DNA of 64,000 nucleotides from Azospirillum brasilense (lineage in GTDB: Bacteria > Pseudomonadota > Alphaproteobacteria > Azospirillales > Azospirillaceae): positions 2,588,001-2,652,000 of the forward strand of contig NZ_CP059449.1 of assembly GCF_022023855.1 (NCBI RefSeq), written 5' to 3'. This document shows, one piece after another, positions 27,034 to 35,287 of this stretch (within the stretch, counting starts at the first letter, position 1; each line of letters opens with the position of its first letter). Below the pieces are notes generated by a model. It was not told where the DNA came from, made no database searches, and saw only the letters and a program-made list of their open reading frames with translations. Made by a program: the position numbers and the translations under genes.

Positions 27034-28266
27034 TCAGGCGCCGCCCAGCACCGCGTCCGGCTTGCGGCCCACCAGGGATTCATAGACCTCGGGGTCGGTC
27101 GCCCCTTCCGATCCGAAGACCAGCACGCGGGCGTCCGGGGCGAGGCCCAGGCTGGCGCGGGTCGCCGGGTCCGCCGCGGCGCAGAGCAGGCCGGCCAGAC
27201 CGGCCACGCCGGACTCCCCGCCCACGATGGGCCGCCCGCCGTGCCGCCCCTCGGCCAGCAGGCGCATGGTCGCCACCGCCGCGTCGTCGGGGATGGTCAG
27301 GAAATCGTCGGCGCCACGCTCCAGGATCGCCCAGGCCAGCAGGGACACCTCGCCGCAGGCCAGCCCGGCCATCAGCGTTTCCAGATCGCCCTTGGACGGC
27401 GTCGGACGGCCGTTGACGGCGCTCTGATACAGGCAGTCGGCGGCGTGCGGCTCCACCACCACGAAGCGCGGGCGCTGGCGGCCCAAGCTTTCCCACAGAT
27501 GGCCGCAGACGGCGGCGGGCAAGGCCCCAACCCCGCCCTGCACGAAGACGTGGGTCGGGCGCTCGCTGGCCGGAAGCTGGCCGATCGCTTCCTCCACCAT
27601 CACGGTGTAGCCCTGCATGACGTCGCGCGGGATGTCCATGTAACCGGTGTAGGAGGTGTCTGAGACGACGTGCCGGCCATGCTCCCGCGCGTCCGCCGCC
27701 GCCTGCCGCACCGCATCGTCGTAGTTGCCGGCAACGCGGACGACGCGGGCGTCGAAGGACTCGATGGCCTGCTGCCGCCCCTGCGAGCAGTTGCCGGGAA
27801 TGTAGATGACGCAGCCGCAGCCGAACACCTGCGCGCCCCAGGCGACGGAGCGGCCGTGGTTGCCATCGGTCGCCGTGGTCACCGTGATGCCGCGGGTCAC
27901 CTTGGCGTAGCGCCCAACCACCAGATCCAGCGCGGTCACCGGCACGCCGGGCACGCGGGCCTGCACCTCGCGCACCAGAAGGCGCAGCACGGCGTAGGCG
28001 CCGCCCAGCGCCTTGAAGCTGTGCAGGTTGAAGCGGCTGCTCTCGTCCTTGTACCAGATGCGGTCGATGCCGGCGGCGCGGGCCAGCCCGCTCAGCGAGC
28101 GCAGCGGGGTCGGGGCGTAGCCCGGCCAGGCGCCGATCTCGCTCATCGCGTCCTGGAAGGCGGCGCGGCTCAGGATCGCCCGTTCGGCGGACTCGTAGGG
28201 TTGGTCCGTGTCGGCACGCGGATTCGAAAAAAGACGCGGGGTGCCAAGCGGCGGCAGGTCGGACAT
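27034..28266 (-). CDS. dpaL: Diaminopropionate ammonia-lyase
   Basis: This 410-residue PLP enzyme of fold type II cleaves 2,3-diaminopropionate to pyruvate and ammonia. The PLP Lys is in ESSRFNLHSFKALGGAYAVLRLL, and further family blocks are GITVTTATDGNHGRSVAWGAQVFGC, DTSYTGYMDIPRDVMQGYTVM (typical of DpaL), VFVQGGVGALPAAVCGHLWE, and VGGESGVAGLAGLL. The ATG at 28264-28266 is preceded by GGAGAGCG and gives the usual N-terminus (SDLPPLGTPRLFSNPRAD); the frame reads 16 codons further upstream without support. Product assignment is good because DpaL-specific blocks are present rather than those of threonine deaminase. Confidence 0.9.
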   Translation of the reverse strand: MSDLPPLGTPRLFSNPRADTDQPYESAERAILSRAAFQDAMSEIGAWPGYAPTPLRSLSGLARAAGIDRIWYKDESSRFNLHSFKALGGAYAVLRLLVREVQARVPGVPVTALDLVVGRYAKVTRGITVTTATDGNHGRSVAWGAQVFGCGCVIYIPGNCSQGRQQAIESFDARVVRVAGNYDDAVRQAAADAREHGRHVVSDTSYTGYMDIPRDVMQGYTVMVEEAIGQLPASERPTHVFVQGGVGALPAAVCGHLWESLGRQRPRFVVVEPHAADCLYQSAVNGRPTPSKGDLETLMAGLACGEVSLLAWAILERGADDFLTIPDDAAVATMRLLAEGRHGGRPIVGGESGVAGLAGLLCAAADPATRASLGLAPDARVLVFGSEGATDPEVYESLVGRKPDAVLGGA

Positions 28267-28453
28267 CGTGTTCGCTCTCCAGCGCCGCAAGGACGGCCGC
28301 AGCCACGAAAGCATTGCCGGCCACGCCGCGTCAAGCCACGCGCGTTGTCCCCGGACAAAGCGCCGCGAGCTGTGCTAACAGCGCCTCCCCCCGCGGTCCG
28401 GTCAGGAAGCCGAAGGCGGCGGGGTTCCCGTTCCTGAAGGAGATGGTTCCGTC

Positions 28454-28735
28454 GTGACGACCGGTTTCAACACCACCGCCGCCGACCAATTGAAGCAGTT
28501 CGCCGACCGCATGGAGCGGTTGATGGACGAGATCGACGGCCTGAAGGCCGACCTGAAGGACCTGCGCAGCGAGGTCAAATCCGCGGGCTTCAACATCAAG
28601 GCGCTCGACAAGTTGGTCGCCATCCGCCGCAAGGACGCCGGCGAGCAGGAGGCCGAGTTGCTGAACGACCTGATGCTCTACGCCCACGCCACCGGCACGC
28701 CGCTGGACATCGTGGTTCCCGAGCCGACCGAATGA
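28454..28735 (+). CDS. gapR: GapR-family (DUF2312) DNA-binding protein
   Basis: This is a 93-residue helical protein of the DUF2312/GapR family. In Caulobacter, GapR is a nucleoid-associated protein that clamps overtwisted DNA ahead of replication and transcription. Family features are the long heptad helix ADQLKQFADRMERLMDEIDGLKADLKDLRSEVKSAGFNIKALDKLVAIRRKD and the acidic Leu-rich end EQEAELLNDLMLYAHATGTPL. The GTG at 28454 has GAAGGAGA about 10 bases upstream. The pattern A-E/V-K-S-A-G-F matches the G-F-D/N block of the family. The C-terminal eight residues are an extension beyond the usual end. It converges on fliN across a strong inverted repeat. Confidence 0.85.
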   Translation: MTTGFNTTAADQLKQFADRMERLMDEIDGLKADLKDLRSEVKSAGFNIKALDKLVAIRRKDAGEQEAELLNDLMLYAHATGTPLDIVVPEPTE

Positions 28736-28769
28736 CGCCGTAAGGATCGTTGCGAAGCCGCATCATGAT

Positions 28770-28808
28770 TGTTCCGGGAGCGCAACATAACGTTTCGCTC
28801 CCGGAACA
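28770..28808. terminator. Perfect 13-bp inverted repeat between gapR and fliN
   Basis: TGTTCCGGGAGCG at 28770-28782 is repeated as its exact complement at 28796-28808, with a 13-base loop. It sits between two converging genes and would form a very stable hairpin in either transcript. No clear T-tract follows on either side, so it may act as a bidirectional hairpin or transcript-end stabiliser rather than a classic intrinsic terminator. Confidence 0.55.
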
Positions 28809-28842
28809 TGTCATTACGAAAACGTATCAAAGCACTAAAACC

Positions 28843-29145
28843 TTAGCGCTTCCACTCGCGGCTGGATTTCACGAAGTCGGTCAGGGTGACACCGATCTTG
28901 TCGTCCACGATGACCACCTCGCCGCGGGCGACGAGGACGCCCTCCACATACACGTCGGTCGGGTCCTTCAGGTGCCGGTCCAGTTCCACGACGGCGCCGC
29001 GGCCCAGCTTCAGCAGGTCGCGGACGCGCAGCATGGCGGTGCCGATGACCACCTTGATCTCGACCGGCGCGTCCCCGATGGCGAAGGCATCGCTGCTCAT
29101 GTCGTCGGACGAGCCGGCGCCCAGCAGATCGTCGATGTTGGCCAT
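28843..29145 (-). CDS. fliN: Flagellar motor switch protein FliN
   Basis: The 100-residue protein is FliN, which forms part of the cytoplasmic C-ring with FliG and FliM. The SpoA domain fills residues ~25-97: VEIKVVIGTAMLRVRDLLKLGRGAVVELDRHLKDPTDVYVEGVLVARGEVVIVDDKIGVTLTDFV. The conserved L-x-L-G-x-G/R-x-V-x-L-D and N/V-G-x-L-V-A-x-G-E-V motifs are intact. A strong AAGGAG precedes the ATG at 29145; the longer frame upstream has no support. It stands alone here, away from other flagellar genes, which happens in alphaproteobacteria with scattered fla operons. The CheY-binding N-terminal helix is short. Confidence 0.93.
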   Translation of the reverse strand: MANIDDLLGAGSSDDMSSDAFAIGDAPVEIKVVIGTAMLRVRDLLKLGRGAVVELDRHLKDPTDVYVEGVLVARGEVVIVDDKIGVTLTDFVKSSREWKR

Positions 29146-29339
29146 GCCGCACTCCTTCGCCTGGATCACAAGACCCTTCAACCGACAAGAGTTACCGCAC
29201 CGGGCGCGCCGGGGCAACGGCGACCGTCGCGACACCCTGCGACAAGGATAGGATACAACAGTGCAGATTTGGTTTTCCTGCGCCGCCTTGTGTTGATACC
29301 CTGCCCTCCCGACGTGAAACCAGCCGCGAAGGCAGAGCC

Positions 29340-30182
29340 ATGACGACCGATTCCCATCGCCCGCTGGTCGACAGCGCCTGGCTGAAGGGTGCCCTCGACC
29401 GCCCCGACCTCGTGGTTCTGGACATGCGCACGCCGCCGTTGGGCGGCTTCATCCCCGGTTCGATCCATTCCGACTACGCCAAGGCCGGCTGGCGGGCGAC
29501 GGTGGACGGCGTTCCGGGCCTGCTGCCCGACGCCGCCGTTCTGGAAGGGCTGATCGGCGGGTTGGGAATCGGCAACGGCGACCACGTCGTGCTGGTCGCC
29601 AGCGGCCTGAGCGCCGCCGACATGGGGAACGCGACGCGCGTCTATTGGACCTTCAAGACGCTGGGCCATGACCGCGTGTCGGTGCTGGACGGCGGCTTCG
29701 CCGCCTGGACCGACGCCGGCAATCCCGTCGCCACGACCGCCGCCGCCCGTCCTGCCGCCACCTTCACCGCGGCCCCCCGCGAGGACTTGCGCGCGCCCCT
29801 GCCCGTGGTCGCGGCGGCGGTGGCCGGCGGAGCCGTCCCGCTGCTGGACGCCCGCTCCGCCGAGCAGTTCGAGGGCAAGGCCAAGAGCCCGCAGGCCCGT
29901 GTTCCGGGCACGCTCCCGGGGGCGCTGCCGTTCGACAGCAGTTCCTTCTATTCCGCCGCCGAGAAGCGCTTCCTCCCCACCGACGCGGTGAAGGCGCTGG
30001 CGGAGCGGGCCGGGACCGGCGACGCGACGATCACCTTCTGCAACACCGGCCACCTCGCCTCGGTGTCCTGGTTCGCGCTGAGCGAGGTGGCGGGGATCGA
30101 CGGGGTCCGCCTCTATGACGGGTCGATGTCGGAATGGACCGCCGACCCGGCCCGCCCTGTCAAGAACGGGCCGTCGGCGTAG
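29340..30182 (+). CDS. Two-domain rhodanese (sulfurtransferase)
   Basis: This 280-residue sulfurtransferase has tandem rhodanese domains. Domain 1 (residues ~8-130) shows VVLDMRTPPLGGFIPGSIHSDY and WTFKTLGHDRVSVLDGGFAAWTDAGNPV. Domain 2 (~145-275) shows LLDARSAEQFEGKAKSPQARVPGTLPGALPF and the active-site Cys in ITFCNTGHLASVSWFALSEVAGI. The active-site loop C-N-T-G-H-L differs from the C-R-x-G-x-T/S of rhodanese and MPST, so donor and acceptor are uncertain. Family members transfer sulfur from thiosulfate or mercaptopyruvate. No signal peptide is visible. It ends 3 bases before the converging murJ gene. Confidence 0.9.
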   Translation: MTTDSHRPLVDSAWLKGALDRPDLVVLDMRTPPLGGFIPGSIHSDYAKAGWRATVDGVPGLLPDAAVLEGLIGGLGIGNGDHVVLVASGLSAADMGNATRVYWTFKTLGHDRVSVLDGGFAAWTDAGNPVATTAAARPAATFTAAPREDLRAPLPVVAAAVAGGAVPLLDARSAEQFEGKAKSPQARVPGTLPGALPFDSSSFYSAAEKRFLPTDAVKALAERAGTGDATITFCNTGHLASVSWFALSEVAGIDGVRLYDGSMSEWTADPARPVKNGPSA

Positions 30183-30185
30183 GCA

Positions 30186-31769
30186 TCAGACGCTCTTGCG
30201 ACGCCGGCGGAACCGCCCGAGATCCGACCGGCGCAGCAGGCCCAGCGCGACCGCCAGCACCGCGTAGACCAGCAGGCCGGCAAGGCCGAGCAACACCAGC
30301 CCGCCCAGCCGCTCGAACAGCCCATGGGCGGTCAGCCAGGACGACAGCTGGGTCTGCACCAGCCACAGCGTGCCGCCCATGGCGAGCGCCGCGATGGCCA
30401 TGCGCGGCAGGTTGCGCAGCAGCCGGGCATCGGCCTTGAACAGCCCGCGCCGGGTCAGCAGCCACGCCAGCAGCCCGGCGTTGACCCAGGCGGCGACGGA
30501 GGTCGCCACCGCCAGCCCGACCTGGGCCAGCGGCCCCATCAGAGCCAGCTTCAGCGCCACGTTGACCGCCGTCGCGGCCAGCGCCACCCGCACCGGGGTC
30601 GCCGTGTCGTGCCGGGCGTAGAAGCCGTTCACGAGGCTGCGGATCACCACGAAGGCCGGCAGGCCCAGAGCGTAGGCCTGCAGGGTGGCGGCGGACTGCG
30701 CGGCGTCGGTCGGACCGAAGGCGCCGTGCTGGAACAGCACCGACACGATGGGCAGGCCGGCGACCAGGAAGGCGGCGGCGGCCGGCAGGGTCAGAACCAG
30801 CGACAACTCCACCGCCCGGTTCTGGCTCTCCACCGCGCCGGGCTCGTCGCCGCCCTTGATGCGCCGGGCCATTTCCGGAAGCAGAACGGTTCCCACCGCG
30901 ATCCCGATGACGCCCAGCGGCAACTGGTTCAGCCGGTCCGCGTAATAGAGGTAGGACACCGCCCCGGTGGGCAGCAGCGAGGCGATCAGCGTGTCAACGA
31001 ACAGGTTGATCTGCGTCAGGCCGGACCCCAGCGCCGCCGGCCCCAACACGGTCAGGAACCGCTTCACGTCCGGCGTCAGGCGCGGCCAGGGCAGACGCAG
31101 CCCCATCCCGGCGCGGCTGGCCTCCCAGTAGAGATAGAGGAACTGCGCCAGCCCAGCGGCGAAGACGCCCCAGGACAGGGCGTGGCCGACCGTGGGCAGC
31201 AGCGGCGCGGCCAGCACCATCGCCGCGATCAGGCACAGATTCAGCAGGATCGGCGCCGCCGCCGCCGCCCCGAACCGCCCCATGCTGTTGAGCACGCCGG
31301 CCAGCAGCGATTCCAGCGAGATGAACAGCAGGTACGGGAAGGTGATGCTTGTGAAGAGGACGGCCAGCCGGAACTTCTCCGGCTCGTCGGAGAAGCCCGG
31401 CGCGAAGACGGTCATGAACTGCGGCATGATCGCCAGGATGCCGGCCAGGAACAGCAACTGCACCGCCAGCAGCAGGCTCATCACCTCCTCGGCGAAGCGC
31501 TTGGCGGCGGCCTGCCCGTCCTGCACCAGCTTGGCGGAGAACAGCGGCACGAAGGCCGAGTTGAAGGCCCCCTCCGCGAACAGGGCGCGGAAATGGTTGG
31601 GCAGCCGGAACGCCACGAAGAAGGCGTCGGCCACCGGCCCGGCGCCGAGCAGCGCTGCGGTCAGGACGTCGCGCAGAAAGCCAAGGACGCGGCTGACCAG
31701 CGTCAGCCCGCCGACGGACAGGATGTTGCGGAGCACGGTGCGTACGGGTCCTCTGATGGGCGGCGCCAT
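30186..31769 (-). CDS. murJ: Lipid II flippase MurJ
   Basis: This 527-residue integral membrane protein of the MVF/MOP superfamily flips lipid II for peptidoglycan synthesis. The N-terminus has the family hallmarks SVGGLTLVSRVLGFLRDVLTAALLGAGPVADAFFVAFRLPNHFRALFAEGAFNSAFVPLFS. Further helices include ILLNLCLIAAMVLAAPLLP, YYADRLNQLPLGVIGIAVGTVLLPEMAR (a conserved TM7-8 block) and FYARHDTATPVRVALAATAVNVALKLALM. About 13-14 helices are expected. The ATG at 31769 has GGGGAAA upstream, and MurJ similarity begins a few residues later. The hydrolase gene at 31909 diverges from it. This is an essential housekeeping function in most bacteria. Confidence 0.95.
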   Translation of the reverse strand: MAPPIRGPVRTVLRNILSVGGLTLVSRVLGFLRDVLTAALLGAGPVADAFFVAFRLPNHFRALFAEGAFNSAFVPLFSAKLVQDGQAAAKRFAEEVMSLLLAVQLLFLAGILAIMPQFMTVFAPGFSDEPEKFRLAVLFTSITFPYLLFISLESLLAGVLNSMGRFGAAAAAPILLNLCLIAAMVLAAPLLPTVGHALSWGVFAAGLAQFLYLYWEASRAGMGLRLPWPRLTPDVKRFLTVLGPAALGSGLTQINLFVDTLIASLLPTGAVSYLYYADRLNQLPLGVIGIAVGTVLLPEMARRIKGGDEPGAVESQNRAVELSLVLTLPAAAAFLVAGLPIVSVLFQHGAFGPTDAAQSAATLQAYALGLPAFVVIRSLVNGFYARHDTATPVRVALAATAVNVALKLALMGPLAQVGLAVATSVAAWVNAGLLAWLLTRRGLFKADARLLRNLPRMAIAALAMGGTLWLVQTQLSSWLTAHGLFERLGGLVLLGLAGLLVYAVLAVALGLLRRSDLGRFRRRRKSV

Positions 31770-31908
31770 CCTAGCGGTTTCCCCGCCCGCGTCACGCCTT
31801 TCGGCATGCCGGCCCGTGTGGAATTTGAAGGCGGTGGACGGAAACGGTCTGCTAGGATCGCCGCCCACCCATTGCCCCATCCCCCACCTTCAGACAAGCG
31901 GAACGTCC

Positions 31909-32688
31909 ATGGCCCAGGGTCTTCCCCTCACCTATCTGGAAGCCGGCGAAGCGAACGGCGGCACCCCCCTGCTGGTCCTGCACGGCCTGTTCGGGTCGGC
32001 GCGCAACTGGCAGACCCTGGCGAAGCGCTTCGCGGAGCGGCACCGGGTCTACGCCCTGGACCTGCGCAACCACGGCGGCGCCCCCTGGTCGGACGAGATG
32101 ACCTACCCGGCAATGGCCGCGGACGTGCTGCGCTTCCTCGACGACCGCGGCTTTGCGCGGGCGTCGGTGGTCGGTCACTCCATGGGCGGCAAGGTGGCGA
32201 TGACCCTGGCGCTGAACCATCCCGACCGGGTGGAGCGTCTGGCGGTGGCCGACATCGCGCCGGTCGCCTACACCCACACCCACGCCCCCTTCGTGGCGGC
32301 GATGAAGCAGGCCAAGCTGGAAGGCTGCACCCGCCGGTCGGAGGTCGAGGCGCAGTTGGTCGATGCGGTGCCGGAAGCCCCCCTGCGCTCCTTCCTGTTG
32401 CAGAATCTCGTTCTGGAGCAGGGGTCGTTTCACTGGCGGATCAACCTCGACGCCATCGGCGCCCGCATGAGCGACCTGATCGGCTTCCCGGATCTGGGCG
32501 ACGCCCGCTACGACGGCCCCACCCTGTTCATCGGGGGCACCCGGTCCGACTACATCGTGCCGGACAACCACGCGGCCATCCGCCGCCACTTCCCGAAGGC
32601 CGCCATCGAGATGATCGAGGGCGCCGGCCACTGGCTGCACGCCGAACGCCCCCAGGAGTTCGCGGCGCTGGTCGAAGCCTTCGCGTAA
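31909..32688 (+). CDS. YbfF-like alpha/beta-fold esterase
   Basis: This 259-residue hydrolase has the compact fold of E. coli YbfF-type esterases. The oxyanion block is LLVLHGLFGSARNWQTLAKRF, and VYALDLRNHGGAPWSDEMTYPAMAADVL is very typical of YbfF relatives. The nucleophile is Ser in VGHSMGGKVAM and the His is in EGAGHWLHAERPQEF. The cap domain holds KLEGCTRRSEVEAQL. In vivo substrate is unknown; relatives cleave short acyl esters and acyl-CoA-like compounds. The ATG at 31909 opens the homologous region. A hairpin downstream at 32702-32734 could weakly terminate it but reads better as a terminator for the opposite strand. Confidence 0.9.
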   Translation: MAQGLPLTYLEAGEANGGTPLLVLHGLFGSARNWQTLAKRFAERHRVYALDLRNHGGAPWSDEMTYPAMAADVLRFLDDRGFARASVVGHSMGGKVAMTLALNHPDRVERLAVADIAPVAYTHTHAPFVAAMKQAKLEGCTRRSEVEAQLVDAVPEAPLRSFLLQNLVLEQGSFHWRINLDAIGARMSDLIGFPDLGDARYDGPTLFIGGTRSDYIVPDNHAAIRRHFPKAAIEMIEGAGHWLHAERPQEFAALVEAFA

Positions 32689-32701
32689 CGTCTTCAGCCG
32701 G

Positions 32702-32734
32702 CAAAAAGAAACGGGGGCCGCGAAGGCCCCCGTT
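32702..32734 (-). terminator. Intrinsic terminator for the ParA-like ATPase gene
   Basis: On the minus strand AACGGGGGCC and GGCCCCCGTT pair across a 5-base loop and are followed by TTTCTTTTT. It begins 28 bases after the stop at 32762 that would be used if the frameshift in the ATPase gene is removed. The actual shifted frame ends at 32736, directly against the hairpin, which supports 32762 as the original end. Confidence 0.75.
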
Positions 32735-32735
32735 C

Positions 32736-34244
32736 TCACATGCTGGCGATGCTCATTCCTGTCAGAGCGCGCCCTGACGGGCGCCGGTCTTGGCGGCCGG
32801 ACCGGAGGACTGGTTGAAGGCGTCGCGCAGATAGGGCGACAGCGCCTGCCGCATCGTGCGCAGCCACTCGTGGATGATGATCAGCGAGCGGGAGGCGACC
32901 GGCGGGGTCATACCCAGCTTCACCAGATCCTCGCGGGTCATCTGCGCCACCTCGTCGATGCGGTGGCCGGTCAGGCGGGCCCAGGCCGGGGGCCGTGCAG
33001 GGCGCCATGGAGATGACCTCCACGCCCTCGCGCTCGACCATCTCCGCCTTGCGGCGGGCGTACTGGCTGTCGTCGAGCTGCGAGAAGGGACCGGAGAAAC
33101 CGTTCTCGACCAGAACGCGCTTGGCCTTCGGGGCGATGGTGGCGATGCGCTCCAGCGTGTTCATGCCGGTGGACAGCGAAGCCAGATCGACGGTGACCGG
33201 CACCATGAAGGTCAGCCGCTCGCCCTCGCCGACATAGTAGTCGAAGCCCGATACCTCAGCCCAGTTGAAGAACCACTGGGAGATGTTGCCGCCGAAATCG
33301 AAGAGGCGCCCGCCGCGCTGCAACTCCGGACCAATCTGGTCCCAGAACTCGTAGAAGCCGTCGCCCGAGCCCATCATGTTCATGAAGTCCTGGGTGATGC
33401 GACGGTGCTCCACCACTTCCGGGCCGAACAGGCGGTTCAGGCGCTCGTTCACCTCATATTCGACGACCTTGAGCTGAAGGCCTTCGAGCATGGCGGTGGC
33501 CATCAGGTGGTGAGACAGCAGCGTCTTGCCGACGCCACCGCGGTCGTTGAGAACGAAGATGGTGCCCAGCATGCGATCGCCTTTCCAGGGTCTGTTCGTT
33601 GTCGAATTTTGAGGTGTTGAAACGTTAAGGTCCGGAGCTTTGGGAAGCGGAGCCTGTATGGCGGAGACGCCCGGAACCGGTGTTGGAGTCGCGTCCTCCG
33701 GCGCACCGGCGGACTCCGGTTCCGGAGCGGGGATCGGCTCCGGTTCAGGATCGGGAGGGAGTTCCGGGTCCGGCACGGCGGCTTCCGACAAACCATCGGT
33801 CGCGCGATCCGCCATGTCCGGTTCGGCCGGTTCCGGTTCGGCCGGTTCCGGTTCGGCCGGTTCCGGTTCCGGTTCCGGTTCCGGCTCAAGCGCCGCATCC
33901 TCGCCGTCCGCCGACTGTCCAGCGGCCAGGGCAGCGCGGTGCACCGCGTCCAGAGTCTCGCGCGGGGTCGTCCCACCCGCATTCTCCCCGTCCGCAGCTC
34001 CGTCGCGTCCCTCATTCCCCACGAGGAAGAAGGCGGAGCGCAGGGTGACGGGCGAGATCGGCTGGTTGTCGCGGGCGGTAACGCCCAGCTTCGCCAGAAC
34101 GTCGGAGATGTCCGCCCATGACAGGCCGCGCTCGCGCATCAGGCCGATGTCGGCGTAGCTTTCGCGGACGGCCTGCATGGCCGAGCGGTTTCCAGTCGGA
34201 CGATCGGCAAGGAGCCGTTCCAGTTCCGCGCGATCAATCGACAC
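32736..34244 (-). CDS. ParA/MinD-like ATPase fused to an N-terminal domain, apparently frameshifted near its end
   Basis: The frame starts at a GTG (34242-34244; VSIDRAELERLLADR) with an ~85-residue helical domain (DIGLMRERGLSWADISDVLAKLGV...ITP-like VTLRSAFFLV). A Glu/Pro linker follows, then a P-loop ATPase from MLGTIFVLNDRGGVGKTLLSHHL. The Walker A lacks the ParA signature Lys (R-G-G instead of K-G-G). An internal ATG at 33572 has its own GGAAAGG site, so an ATPase-only product is possible. After ISMAPCTAP the frame turns to non-protein-like Pro/Arg sequence. Removing one G from the run at 32988-32992 gives AWARLTGHRIDEVAQMTREDLVKLGM and so on to a stop at 32762. It is therefore either a frameshifted gene or an assembly error. 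Function is unknown. Confidence 0.7.
   Translation of the reverse strand: MSIDRAELERLLADRPTGNRSAMQAVRESYADIGLMRERGLSWADISDVLAKLGVTARDNQPISPVTLRSAFFLVGNEGRDGAADGENAGGTTPRETLDAVHRAALAAGQSADGEDAALEPEPEPEPEPAEPEPAEPEPAEPDMADRATDGLSEAAVPDPELPPDPEPEPIPAPEPESAGAPEDATPTPVPGVSAIQAPLPKAPDLNVSTPQNSTTNRPWKGDRMLGTIFVLNDRGGVGKTLLSHHLMATAMLEGLQLKVVEYEVNERLNRLFGPEVVEHRRITQDFMNMMGSGDGFYEFWDQIGPELQRGGRLFDFGGNISQWFFNWAEVSGFDYYVGEGERLTFMVPVTVDLASLSTGMNTLERIATIAPKAKRVLVENGFSGPFSQLDDSQYARRKAEMVEREGVEVISMAPCTAPGLGPPDRPPHRRGGADDPRGSGEAGYDPAGRLPLADHHPRVAAHDAAGAVALSARRLQPVLRSGRQDRRPSGRALTGMSIASM
32988..32992. other. Probable +1 frameshift in a run of five G
   Basis: A single extra base in this homopolymer explains why the C-terminal ~75 residues of the ParA-like ATPase are coded in another frame. 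The displaced frame (32762 to ~32990) is Leu/Ile-rich and well coded (SRSLIIIHEWLRTMRQALSP), with strong G/C third-position bias. Confidence 0.75.
33826..33885. repeat. 15-bp and 6-bp tandem repeats coding a Glu/Pro linker
   Basis: The 15-base unit GCCGGTTCCGGTTCG occurs three times head to tail from 33826 (the third with one change), followed by GGTTCC hexamers to about 33885. On the minus strand this encodes E-P-E-P-A repeats in the linker of the ParA-like protein. Such repeats can change copy number by slippage in steps that keep the frame. Confidence 0.85.
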
Positions 34245-34454
34245 CGTGAGTACCCGGCATGCGTGGTTCTGGGGAGGGGTGGGTAGGATTTGTGATACCG
34301 CAGGATTCCGTTCCCCCCGGTGCGGAAAAAATAGTACAAGCGATTGGGGTGCGCAAACGGTTTCCAACCATGTTCAACCGCATTAAACCTGTGACACGGC
34401 AACCTTCCTTGGTCTCCATCAGGATTGCAGGATAGGGCCCGGCGTTTGGCGAAG

Positions 34455-35183
34455 ATGCCCTATGATTTCCGATCGCAGGATCAGCGGACCGCCGACTCCG
34501 GGCGGACGCCGGGGACTCCCATCGGCTTCCACGAGTTGCGCCAAGCCTGCGAGATTTCGGCCCTTCGGGAGGATCTTGAGCGCGTCCTCCAGGACACCGG
34601 CGCCCTGCGCGACAGCATCGAGGACGCAGTGGAGCAGGTTCGCCAGCGCTTCGCCGCCCTGACGGCGGAGGAGTTGGCGAACTCCGAGACGATGGCGCCG
34701 CTGCTCCAGTTCGCGGTGTCCACTCTGCTGTCCATCCGCGACGAGGCGCGGCGCATCAACACCCAGACCGGCCCGGTGGACGATGACGACCGCCCGACGC
34801 GGGCCGTCGCCGAACCGCGTCCCCCGTCTGCCACCGGGTCTCCGGCAGCACCGCCATCCTCGCCGCAGACTTCCTCCCCCCAGACCGCGCCCCAAACCTA
34901 CGCGCCGCCGCCGTCCGACGAGCCGGCCCCGTCCTTCGCCTCCGAACCGGCGCGCGAGGTCTCGCCGCCACCACCGGTGGCTCCGGCGCCCGTCTTGTCG
35001 CCCTTCGTGCCGCGCGCGCCGGCCCCGGCGCCGCAGCGCCCGGCGGCGCCGGACCCCGTTCCCGACGCGCCGCTGGCTCCCTCCTGGCTCTCGCCCCTGT
35101 CCGGTCGCAAGGGGAGCTCCGGAGCCAACGGCACCGCTCCCCGCAGTGGAAACGTGGACTGGCTGAGCCGACCCAAACGCTGA
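34455..35183 (+). CDS. Proline-rich hypothetical protein, 242 aa
   Basis: I do not recognise this protein. Residues ~1-95 are predicted helical (FHELRQACEISALREDLERVLQDTGALRDSIEDAVEQVRQRFAALTAEELANSETMAPLLQFAVSTLLSIRDEARRI). Residues ~100-215 are a Pro/Ala/Ser-rich, probably disordered stretch. It ends in a short basic tail, GNVDWLSRPKR. There is no signal peptide or TM helix, so it is likely cytoplasmic. G/C third-position bias supports coding. It diverges from the ParA-like gene and may be a partner in a positioning or adaptor role, by analogy with Pro-rich polar proteins; that is speculation. The ATG at 34455 was chosen over a TTG at 34425. Confidence 0.65.
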   Translation: MPYDFRSQDQRTADSGRTPGTPIGFHELRQACEISALREDLERVLQDTGALRDSIEDAVEQVRQRFAALTAEELANSETMAPLLQFAVSTLLSIRDEARRINTQTGPVDDDDRPTRAVAEPRPPSATGSPAAPPSSPQTSSPQTAPQTYAPPPSDEPAPSFASEPAREVSPPPPVAPAPVLSPFVPRAPAPAPQRPAAPDPVPDAPLAPSWLSPLSGRKGSSGANGTAPRSGNVDWLSRPKR

Positions 35184-35287
35184 CTCCTCCTTCGCCGCAT
35201 TGTTGCGGGAAGGTCGCACCTCGTTCGAACGCACCCACGTCACACCGATTTTCCTTGAACTCCGAAATGGGTGCGGCTACCACTTTA

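Noticed and set aside
33826..33885. Possible CRISPR array
   Set aside because: The repeats are 6 and 15 bases, directly adjacent without spacers, and encode an in-frame Glu/Pro linker.
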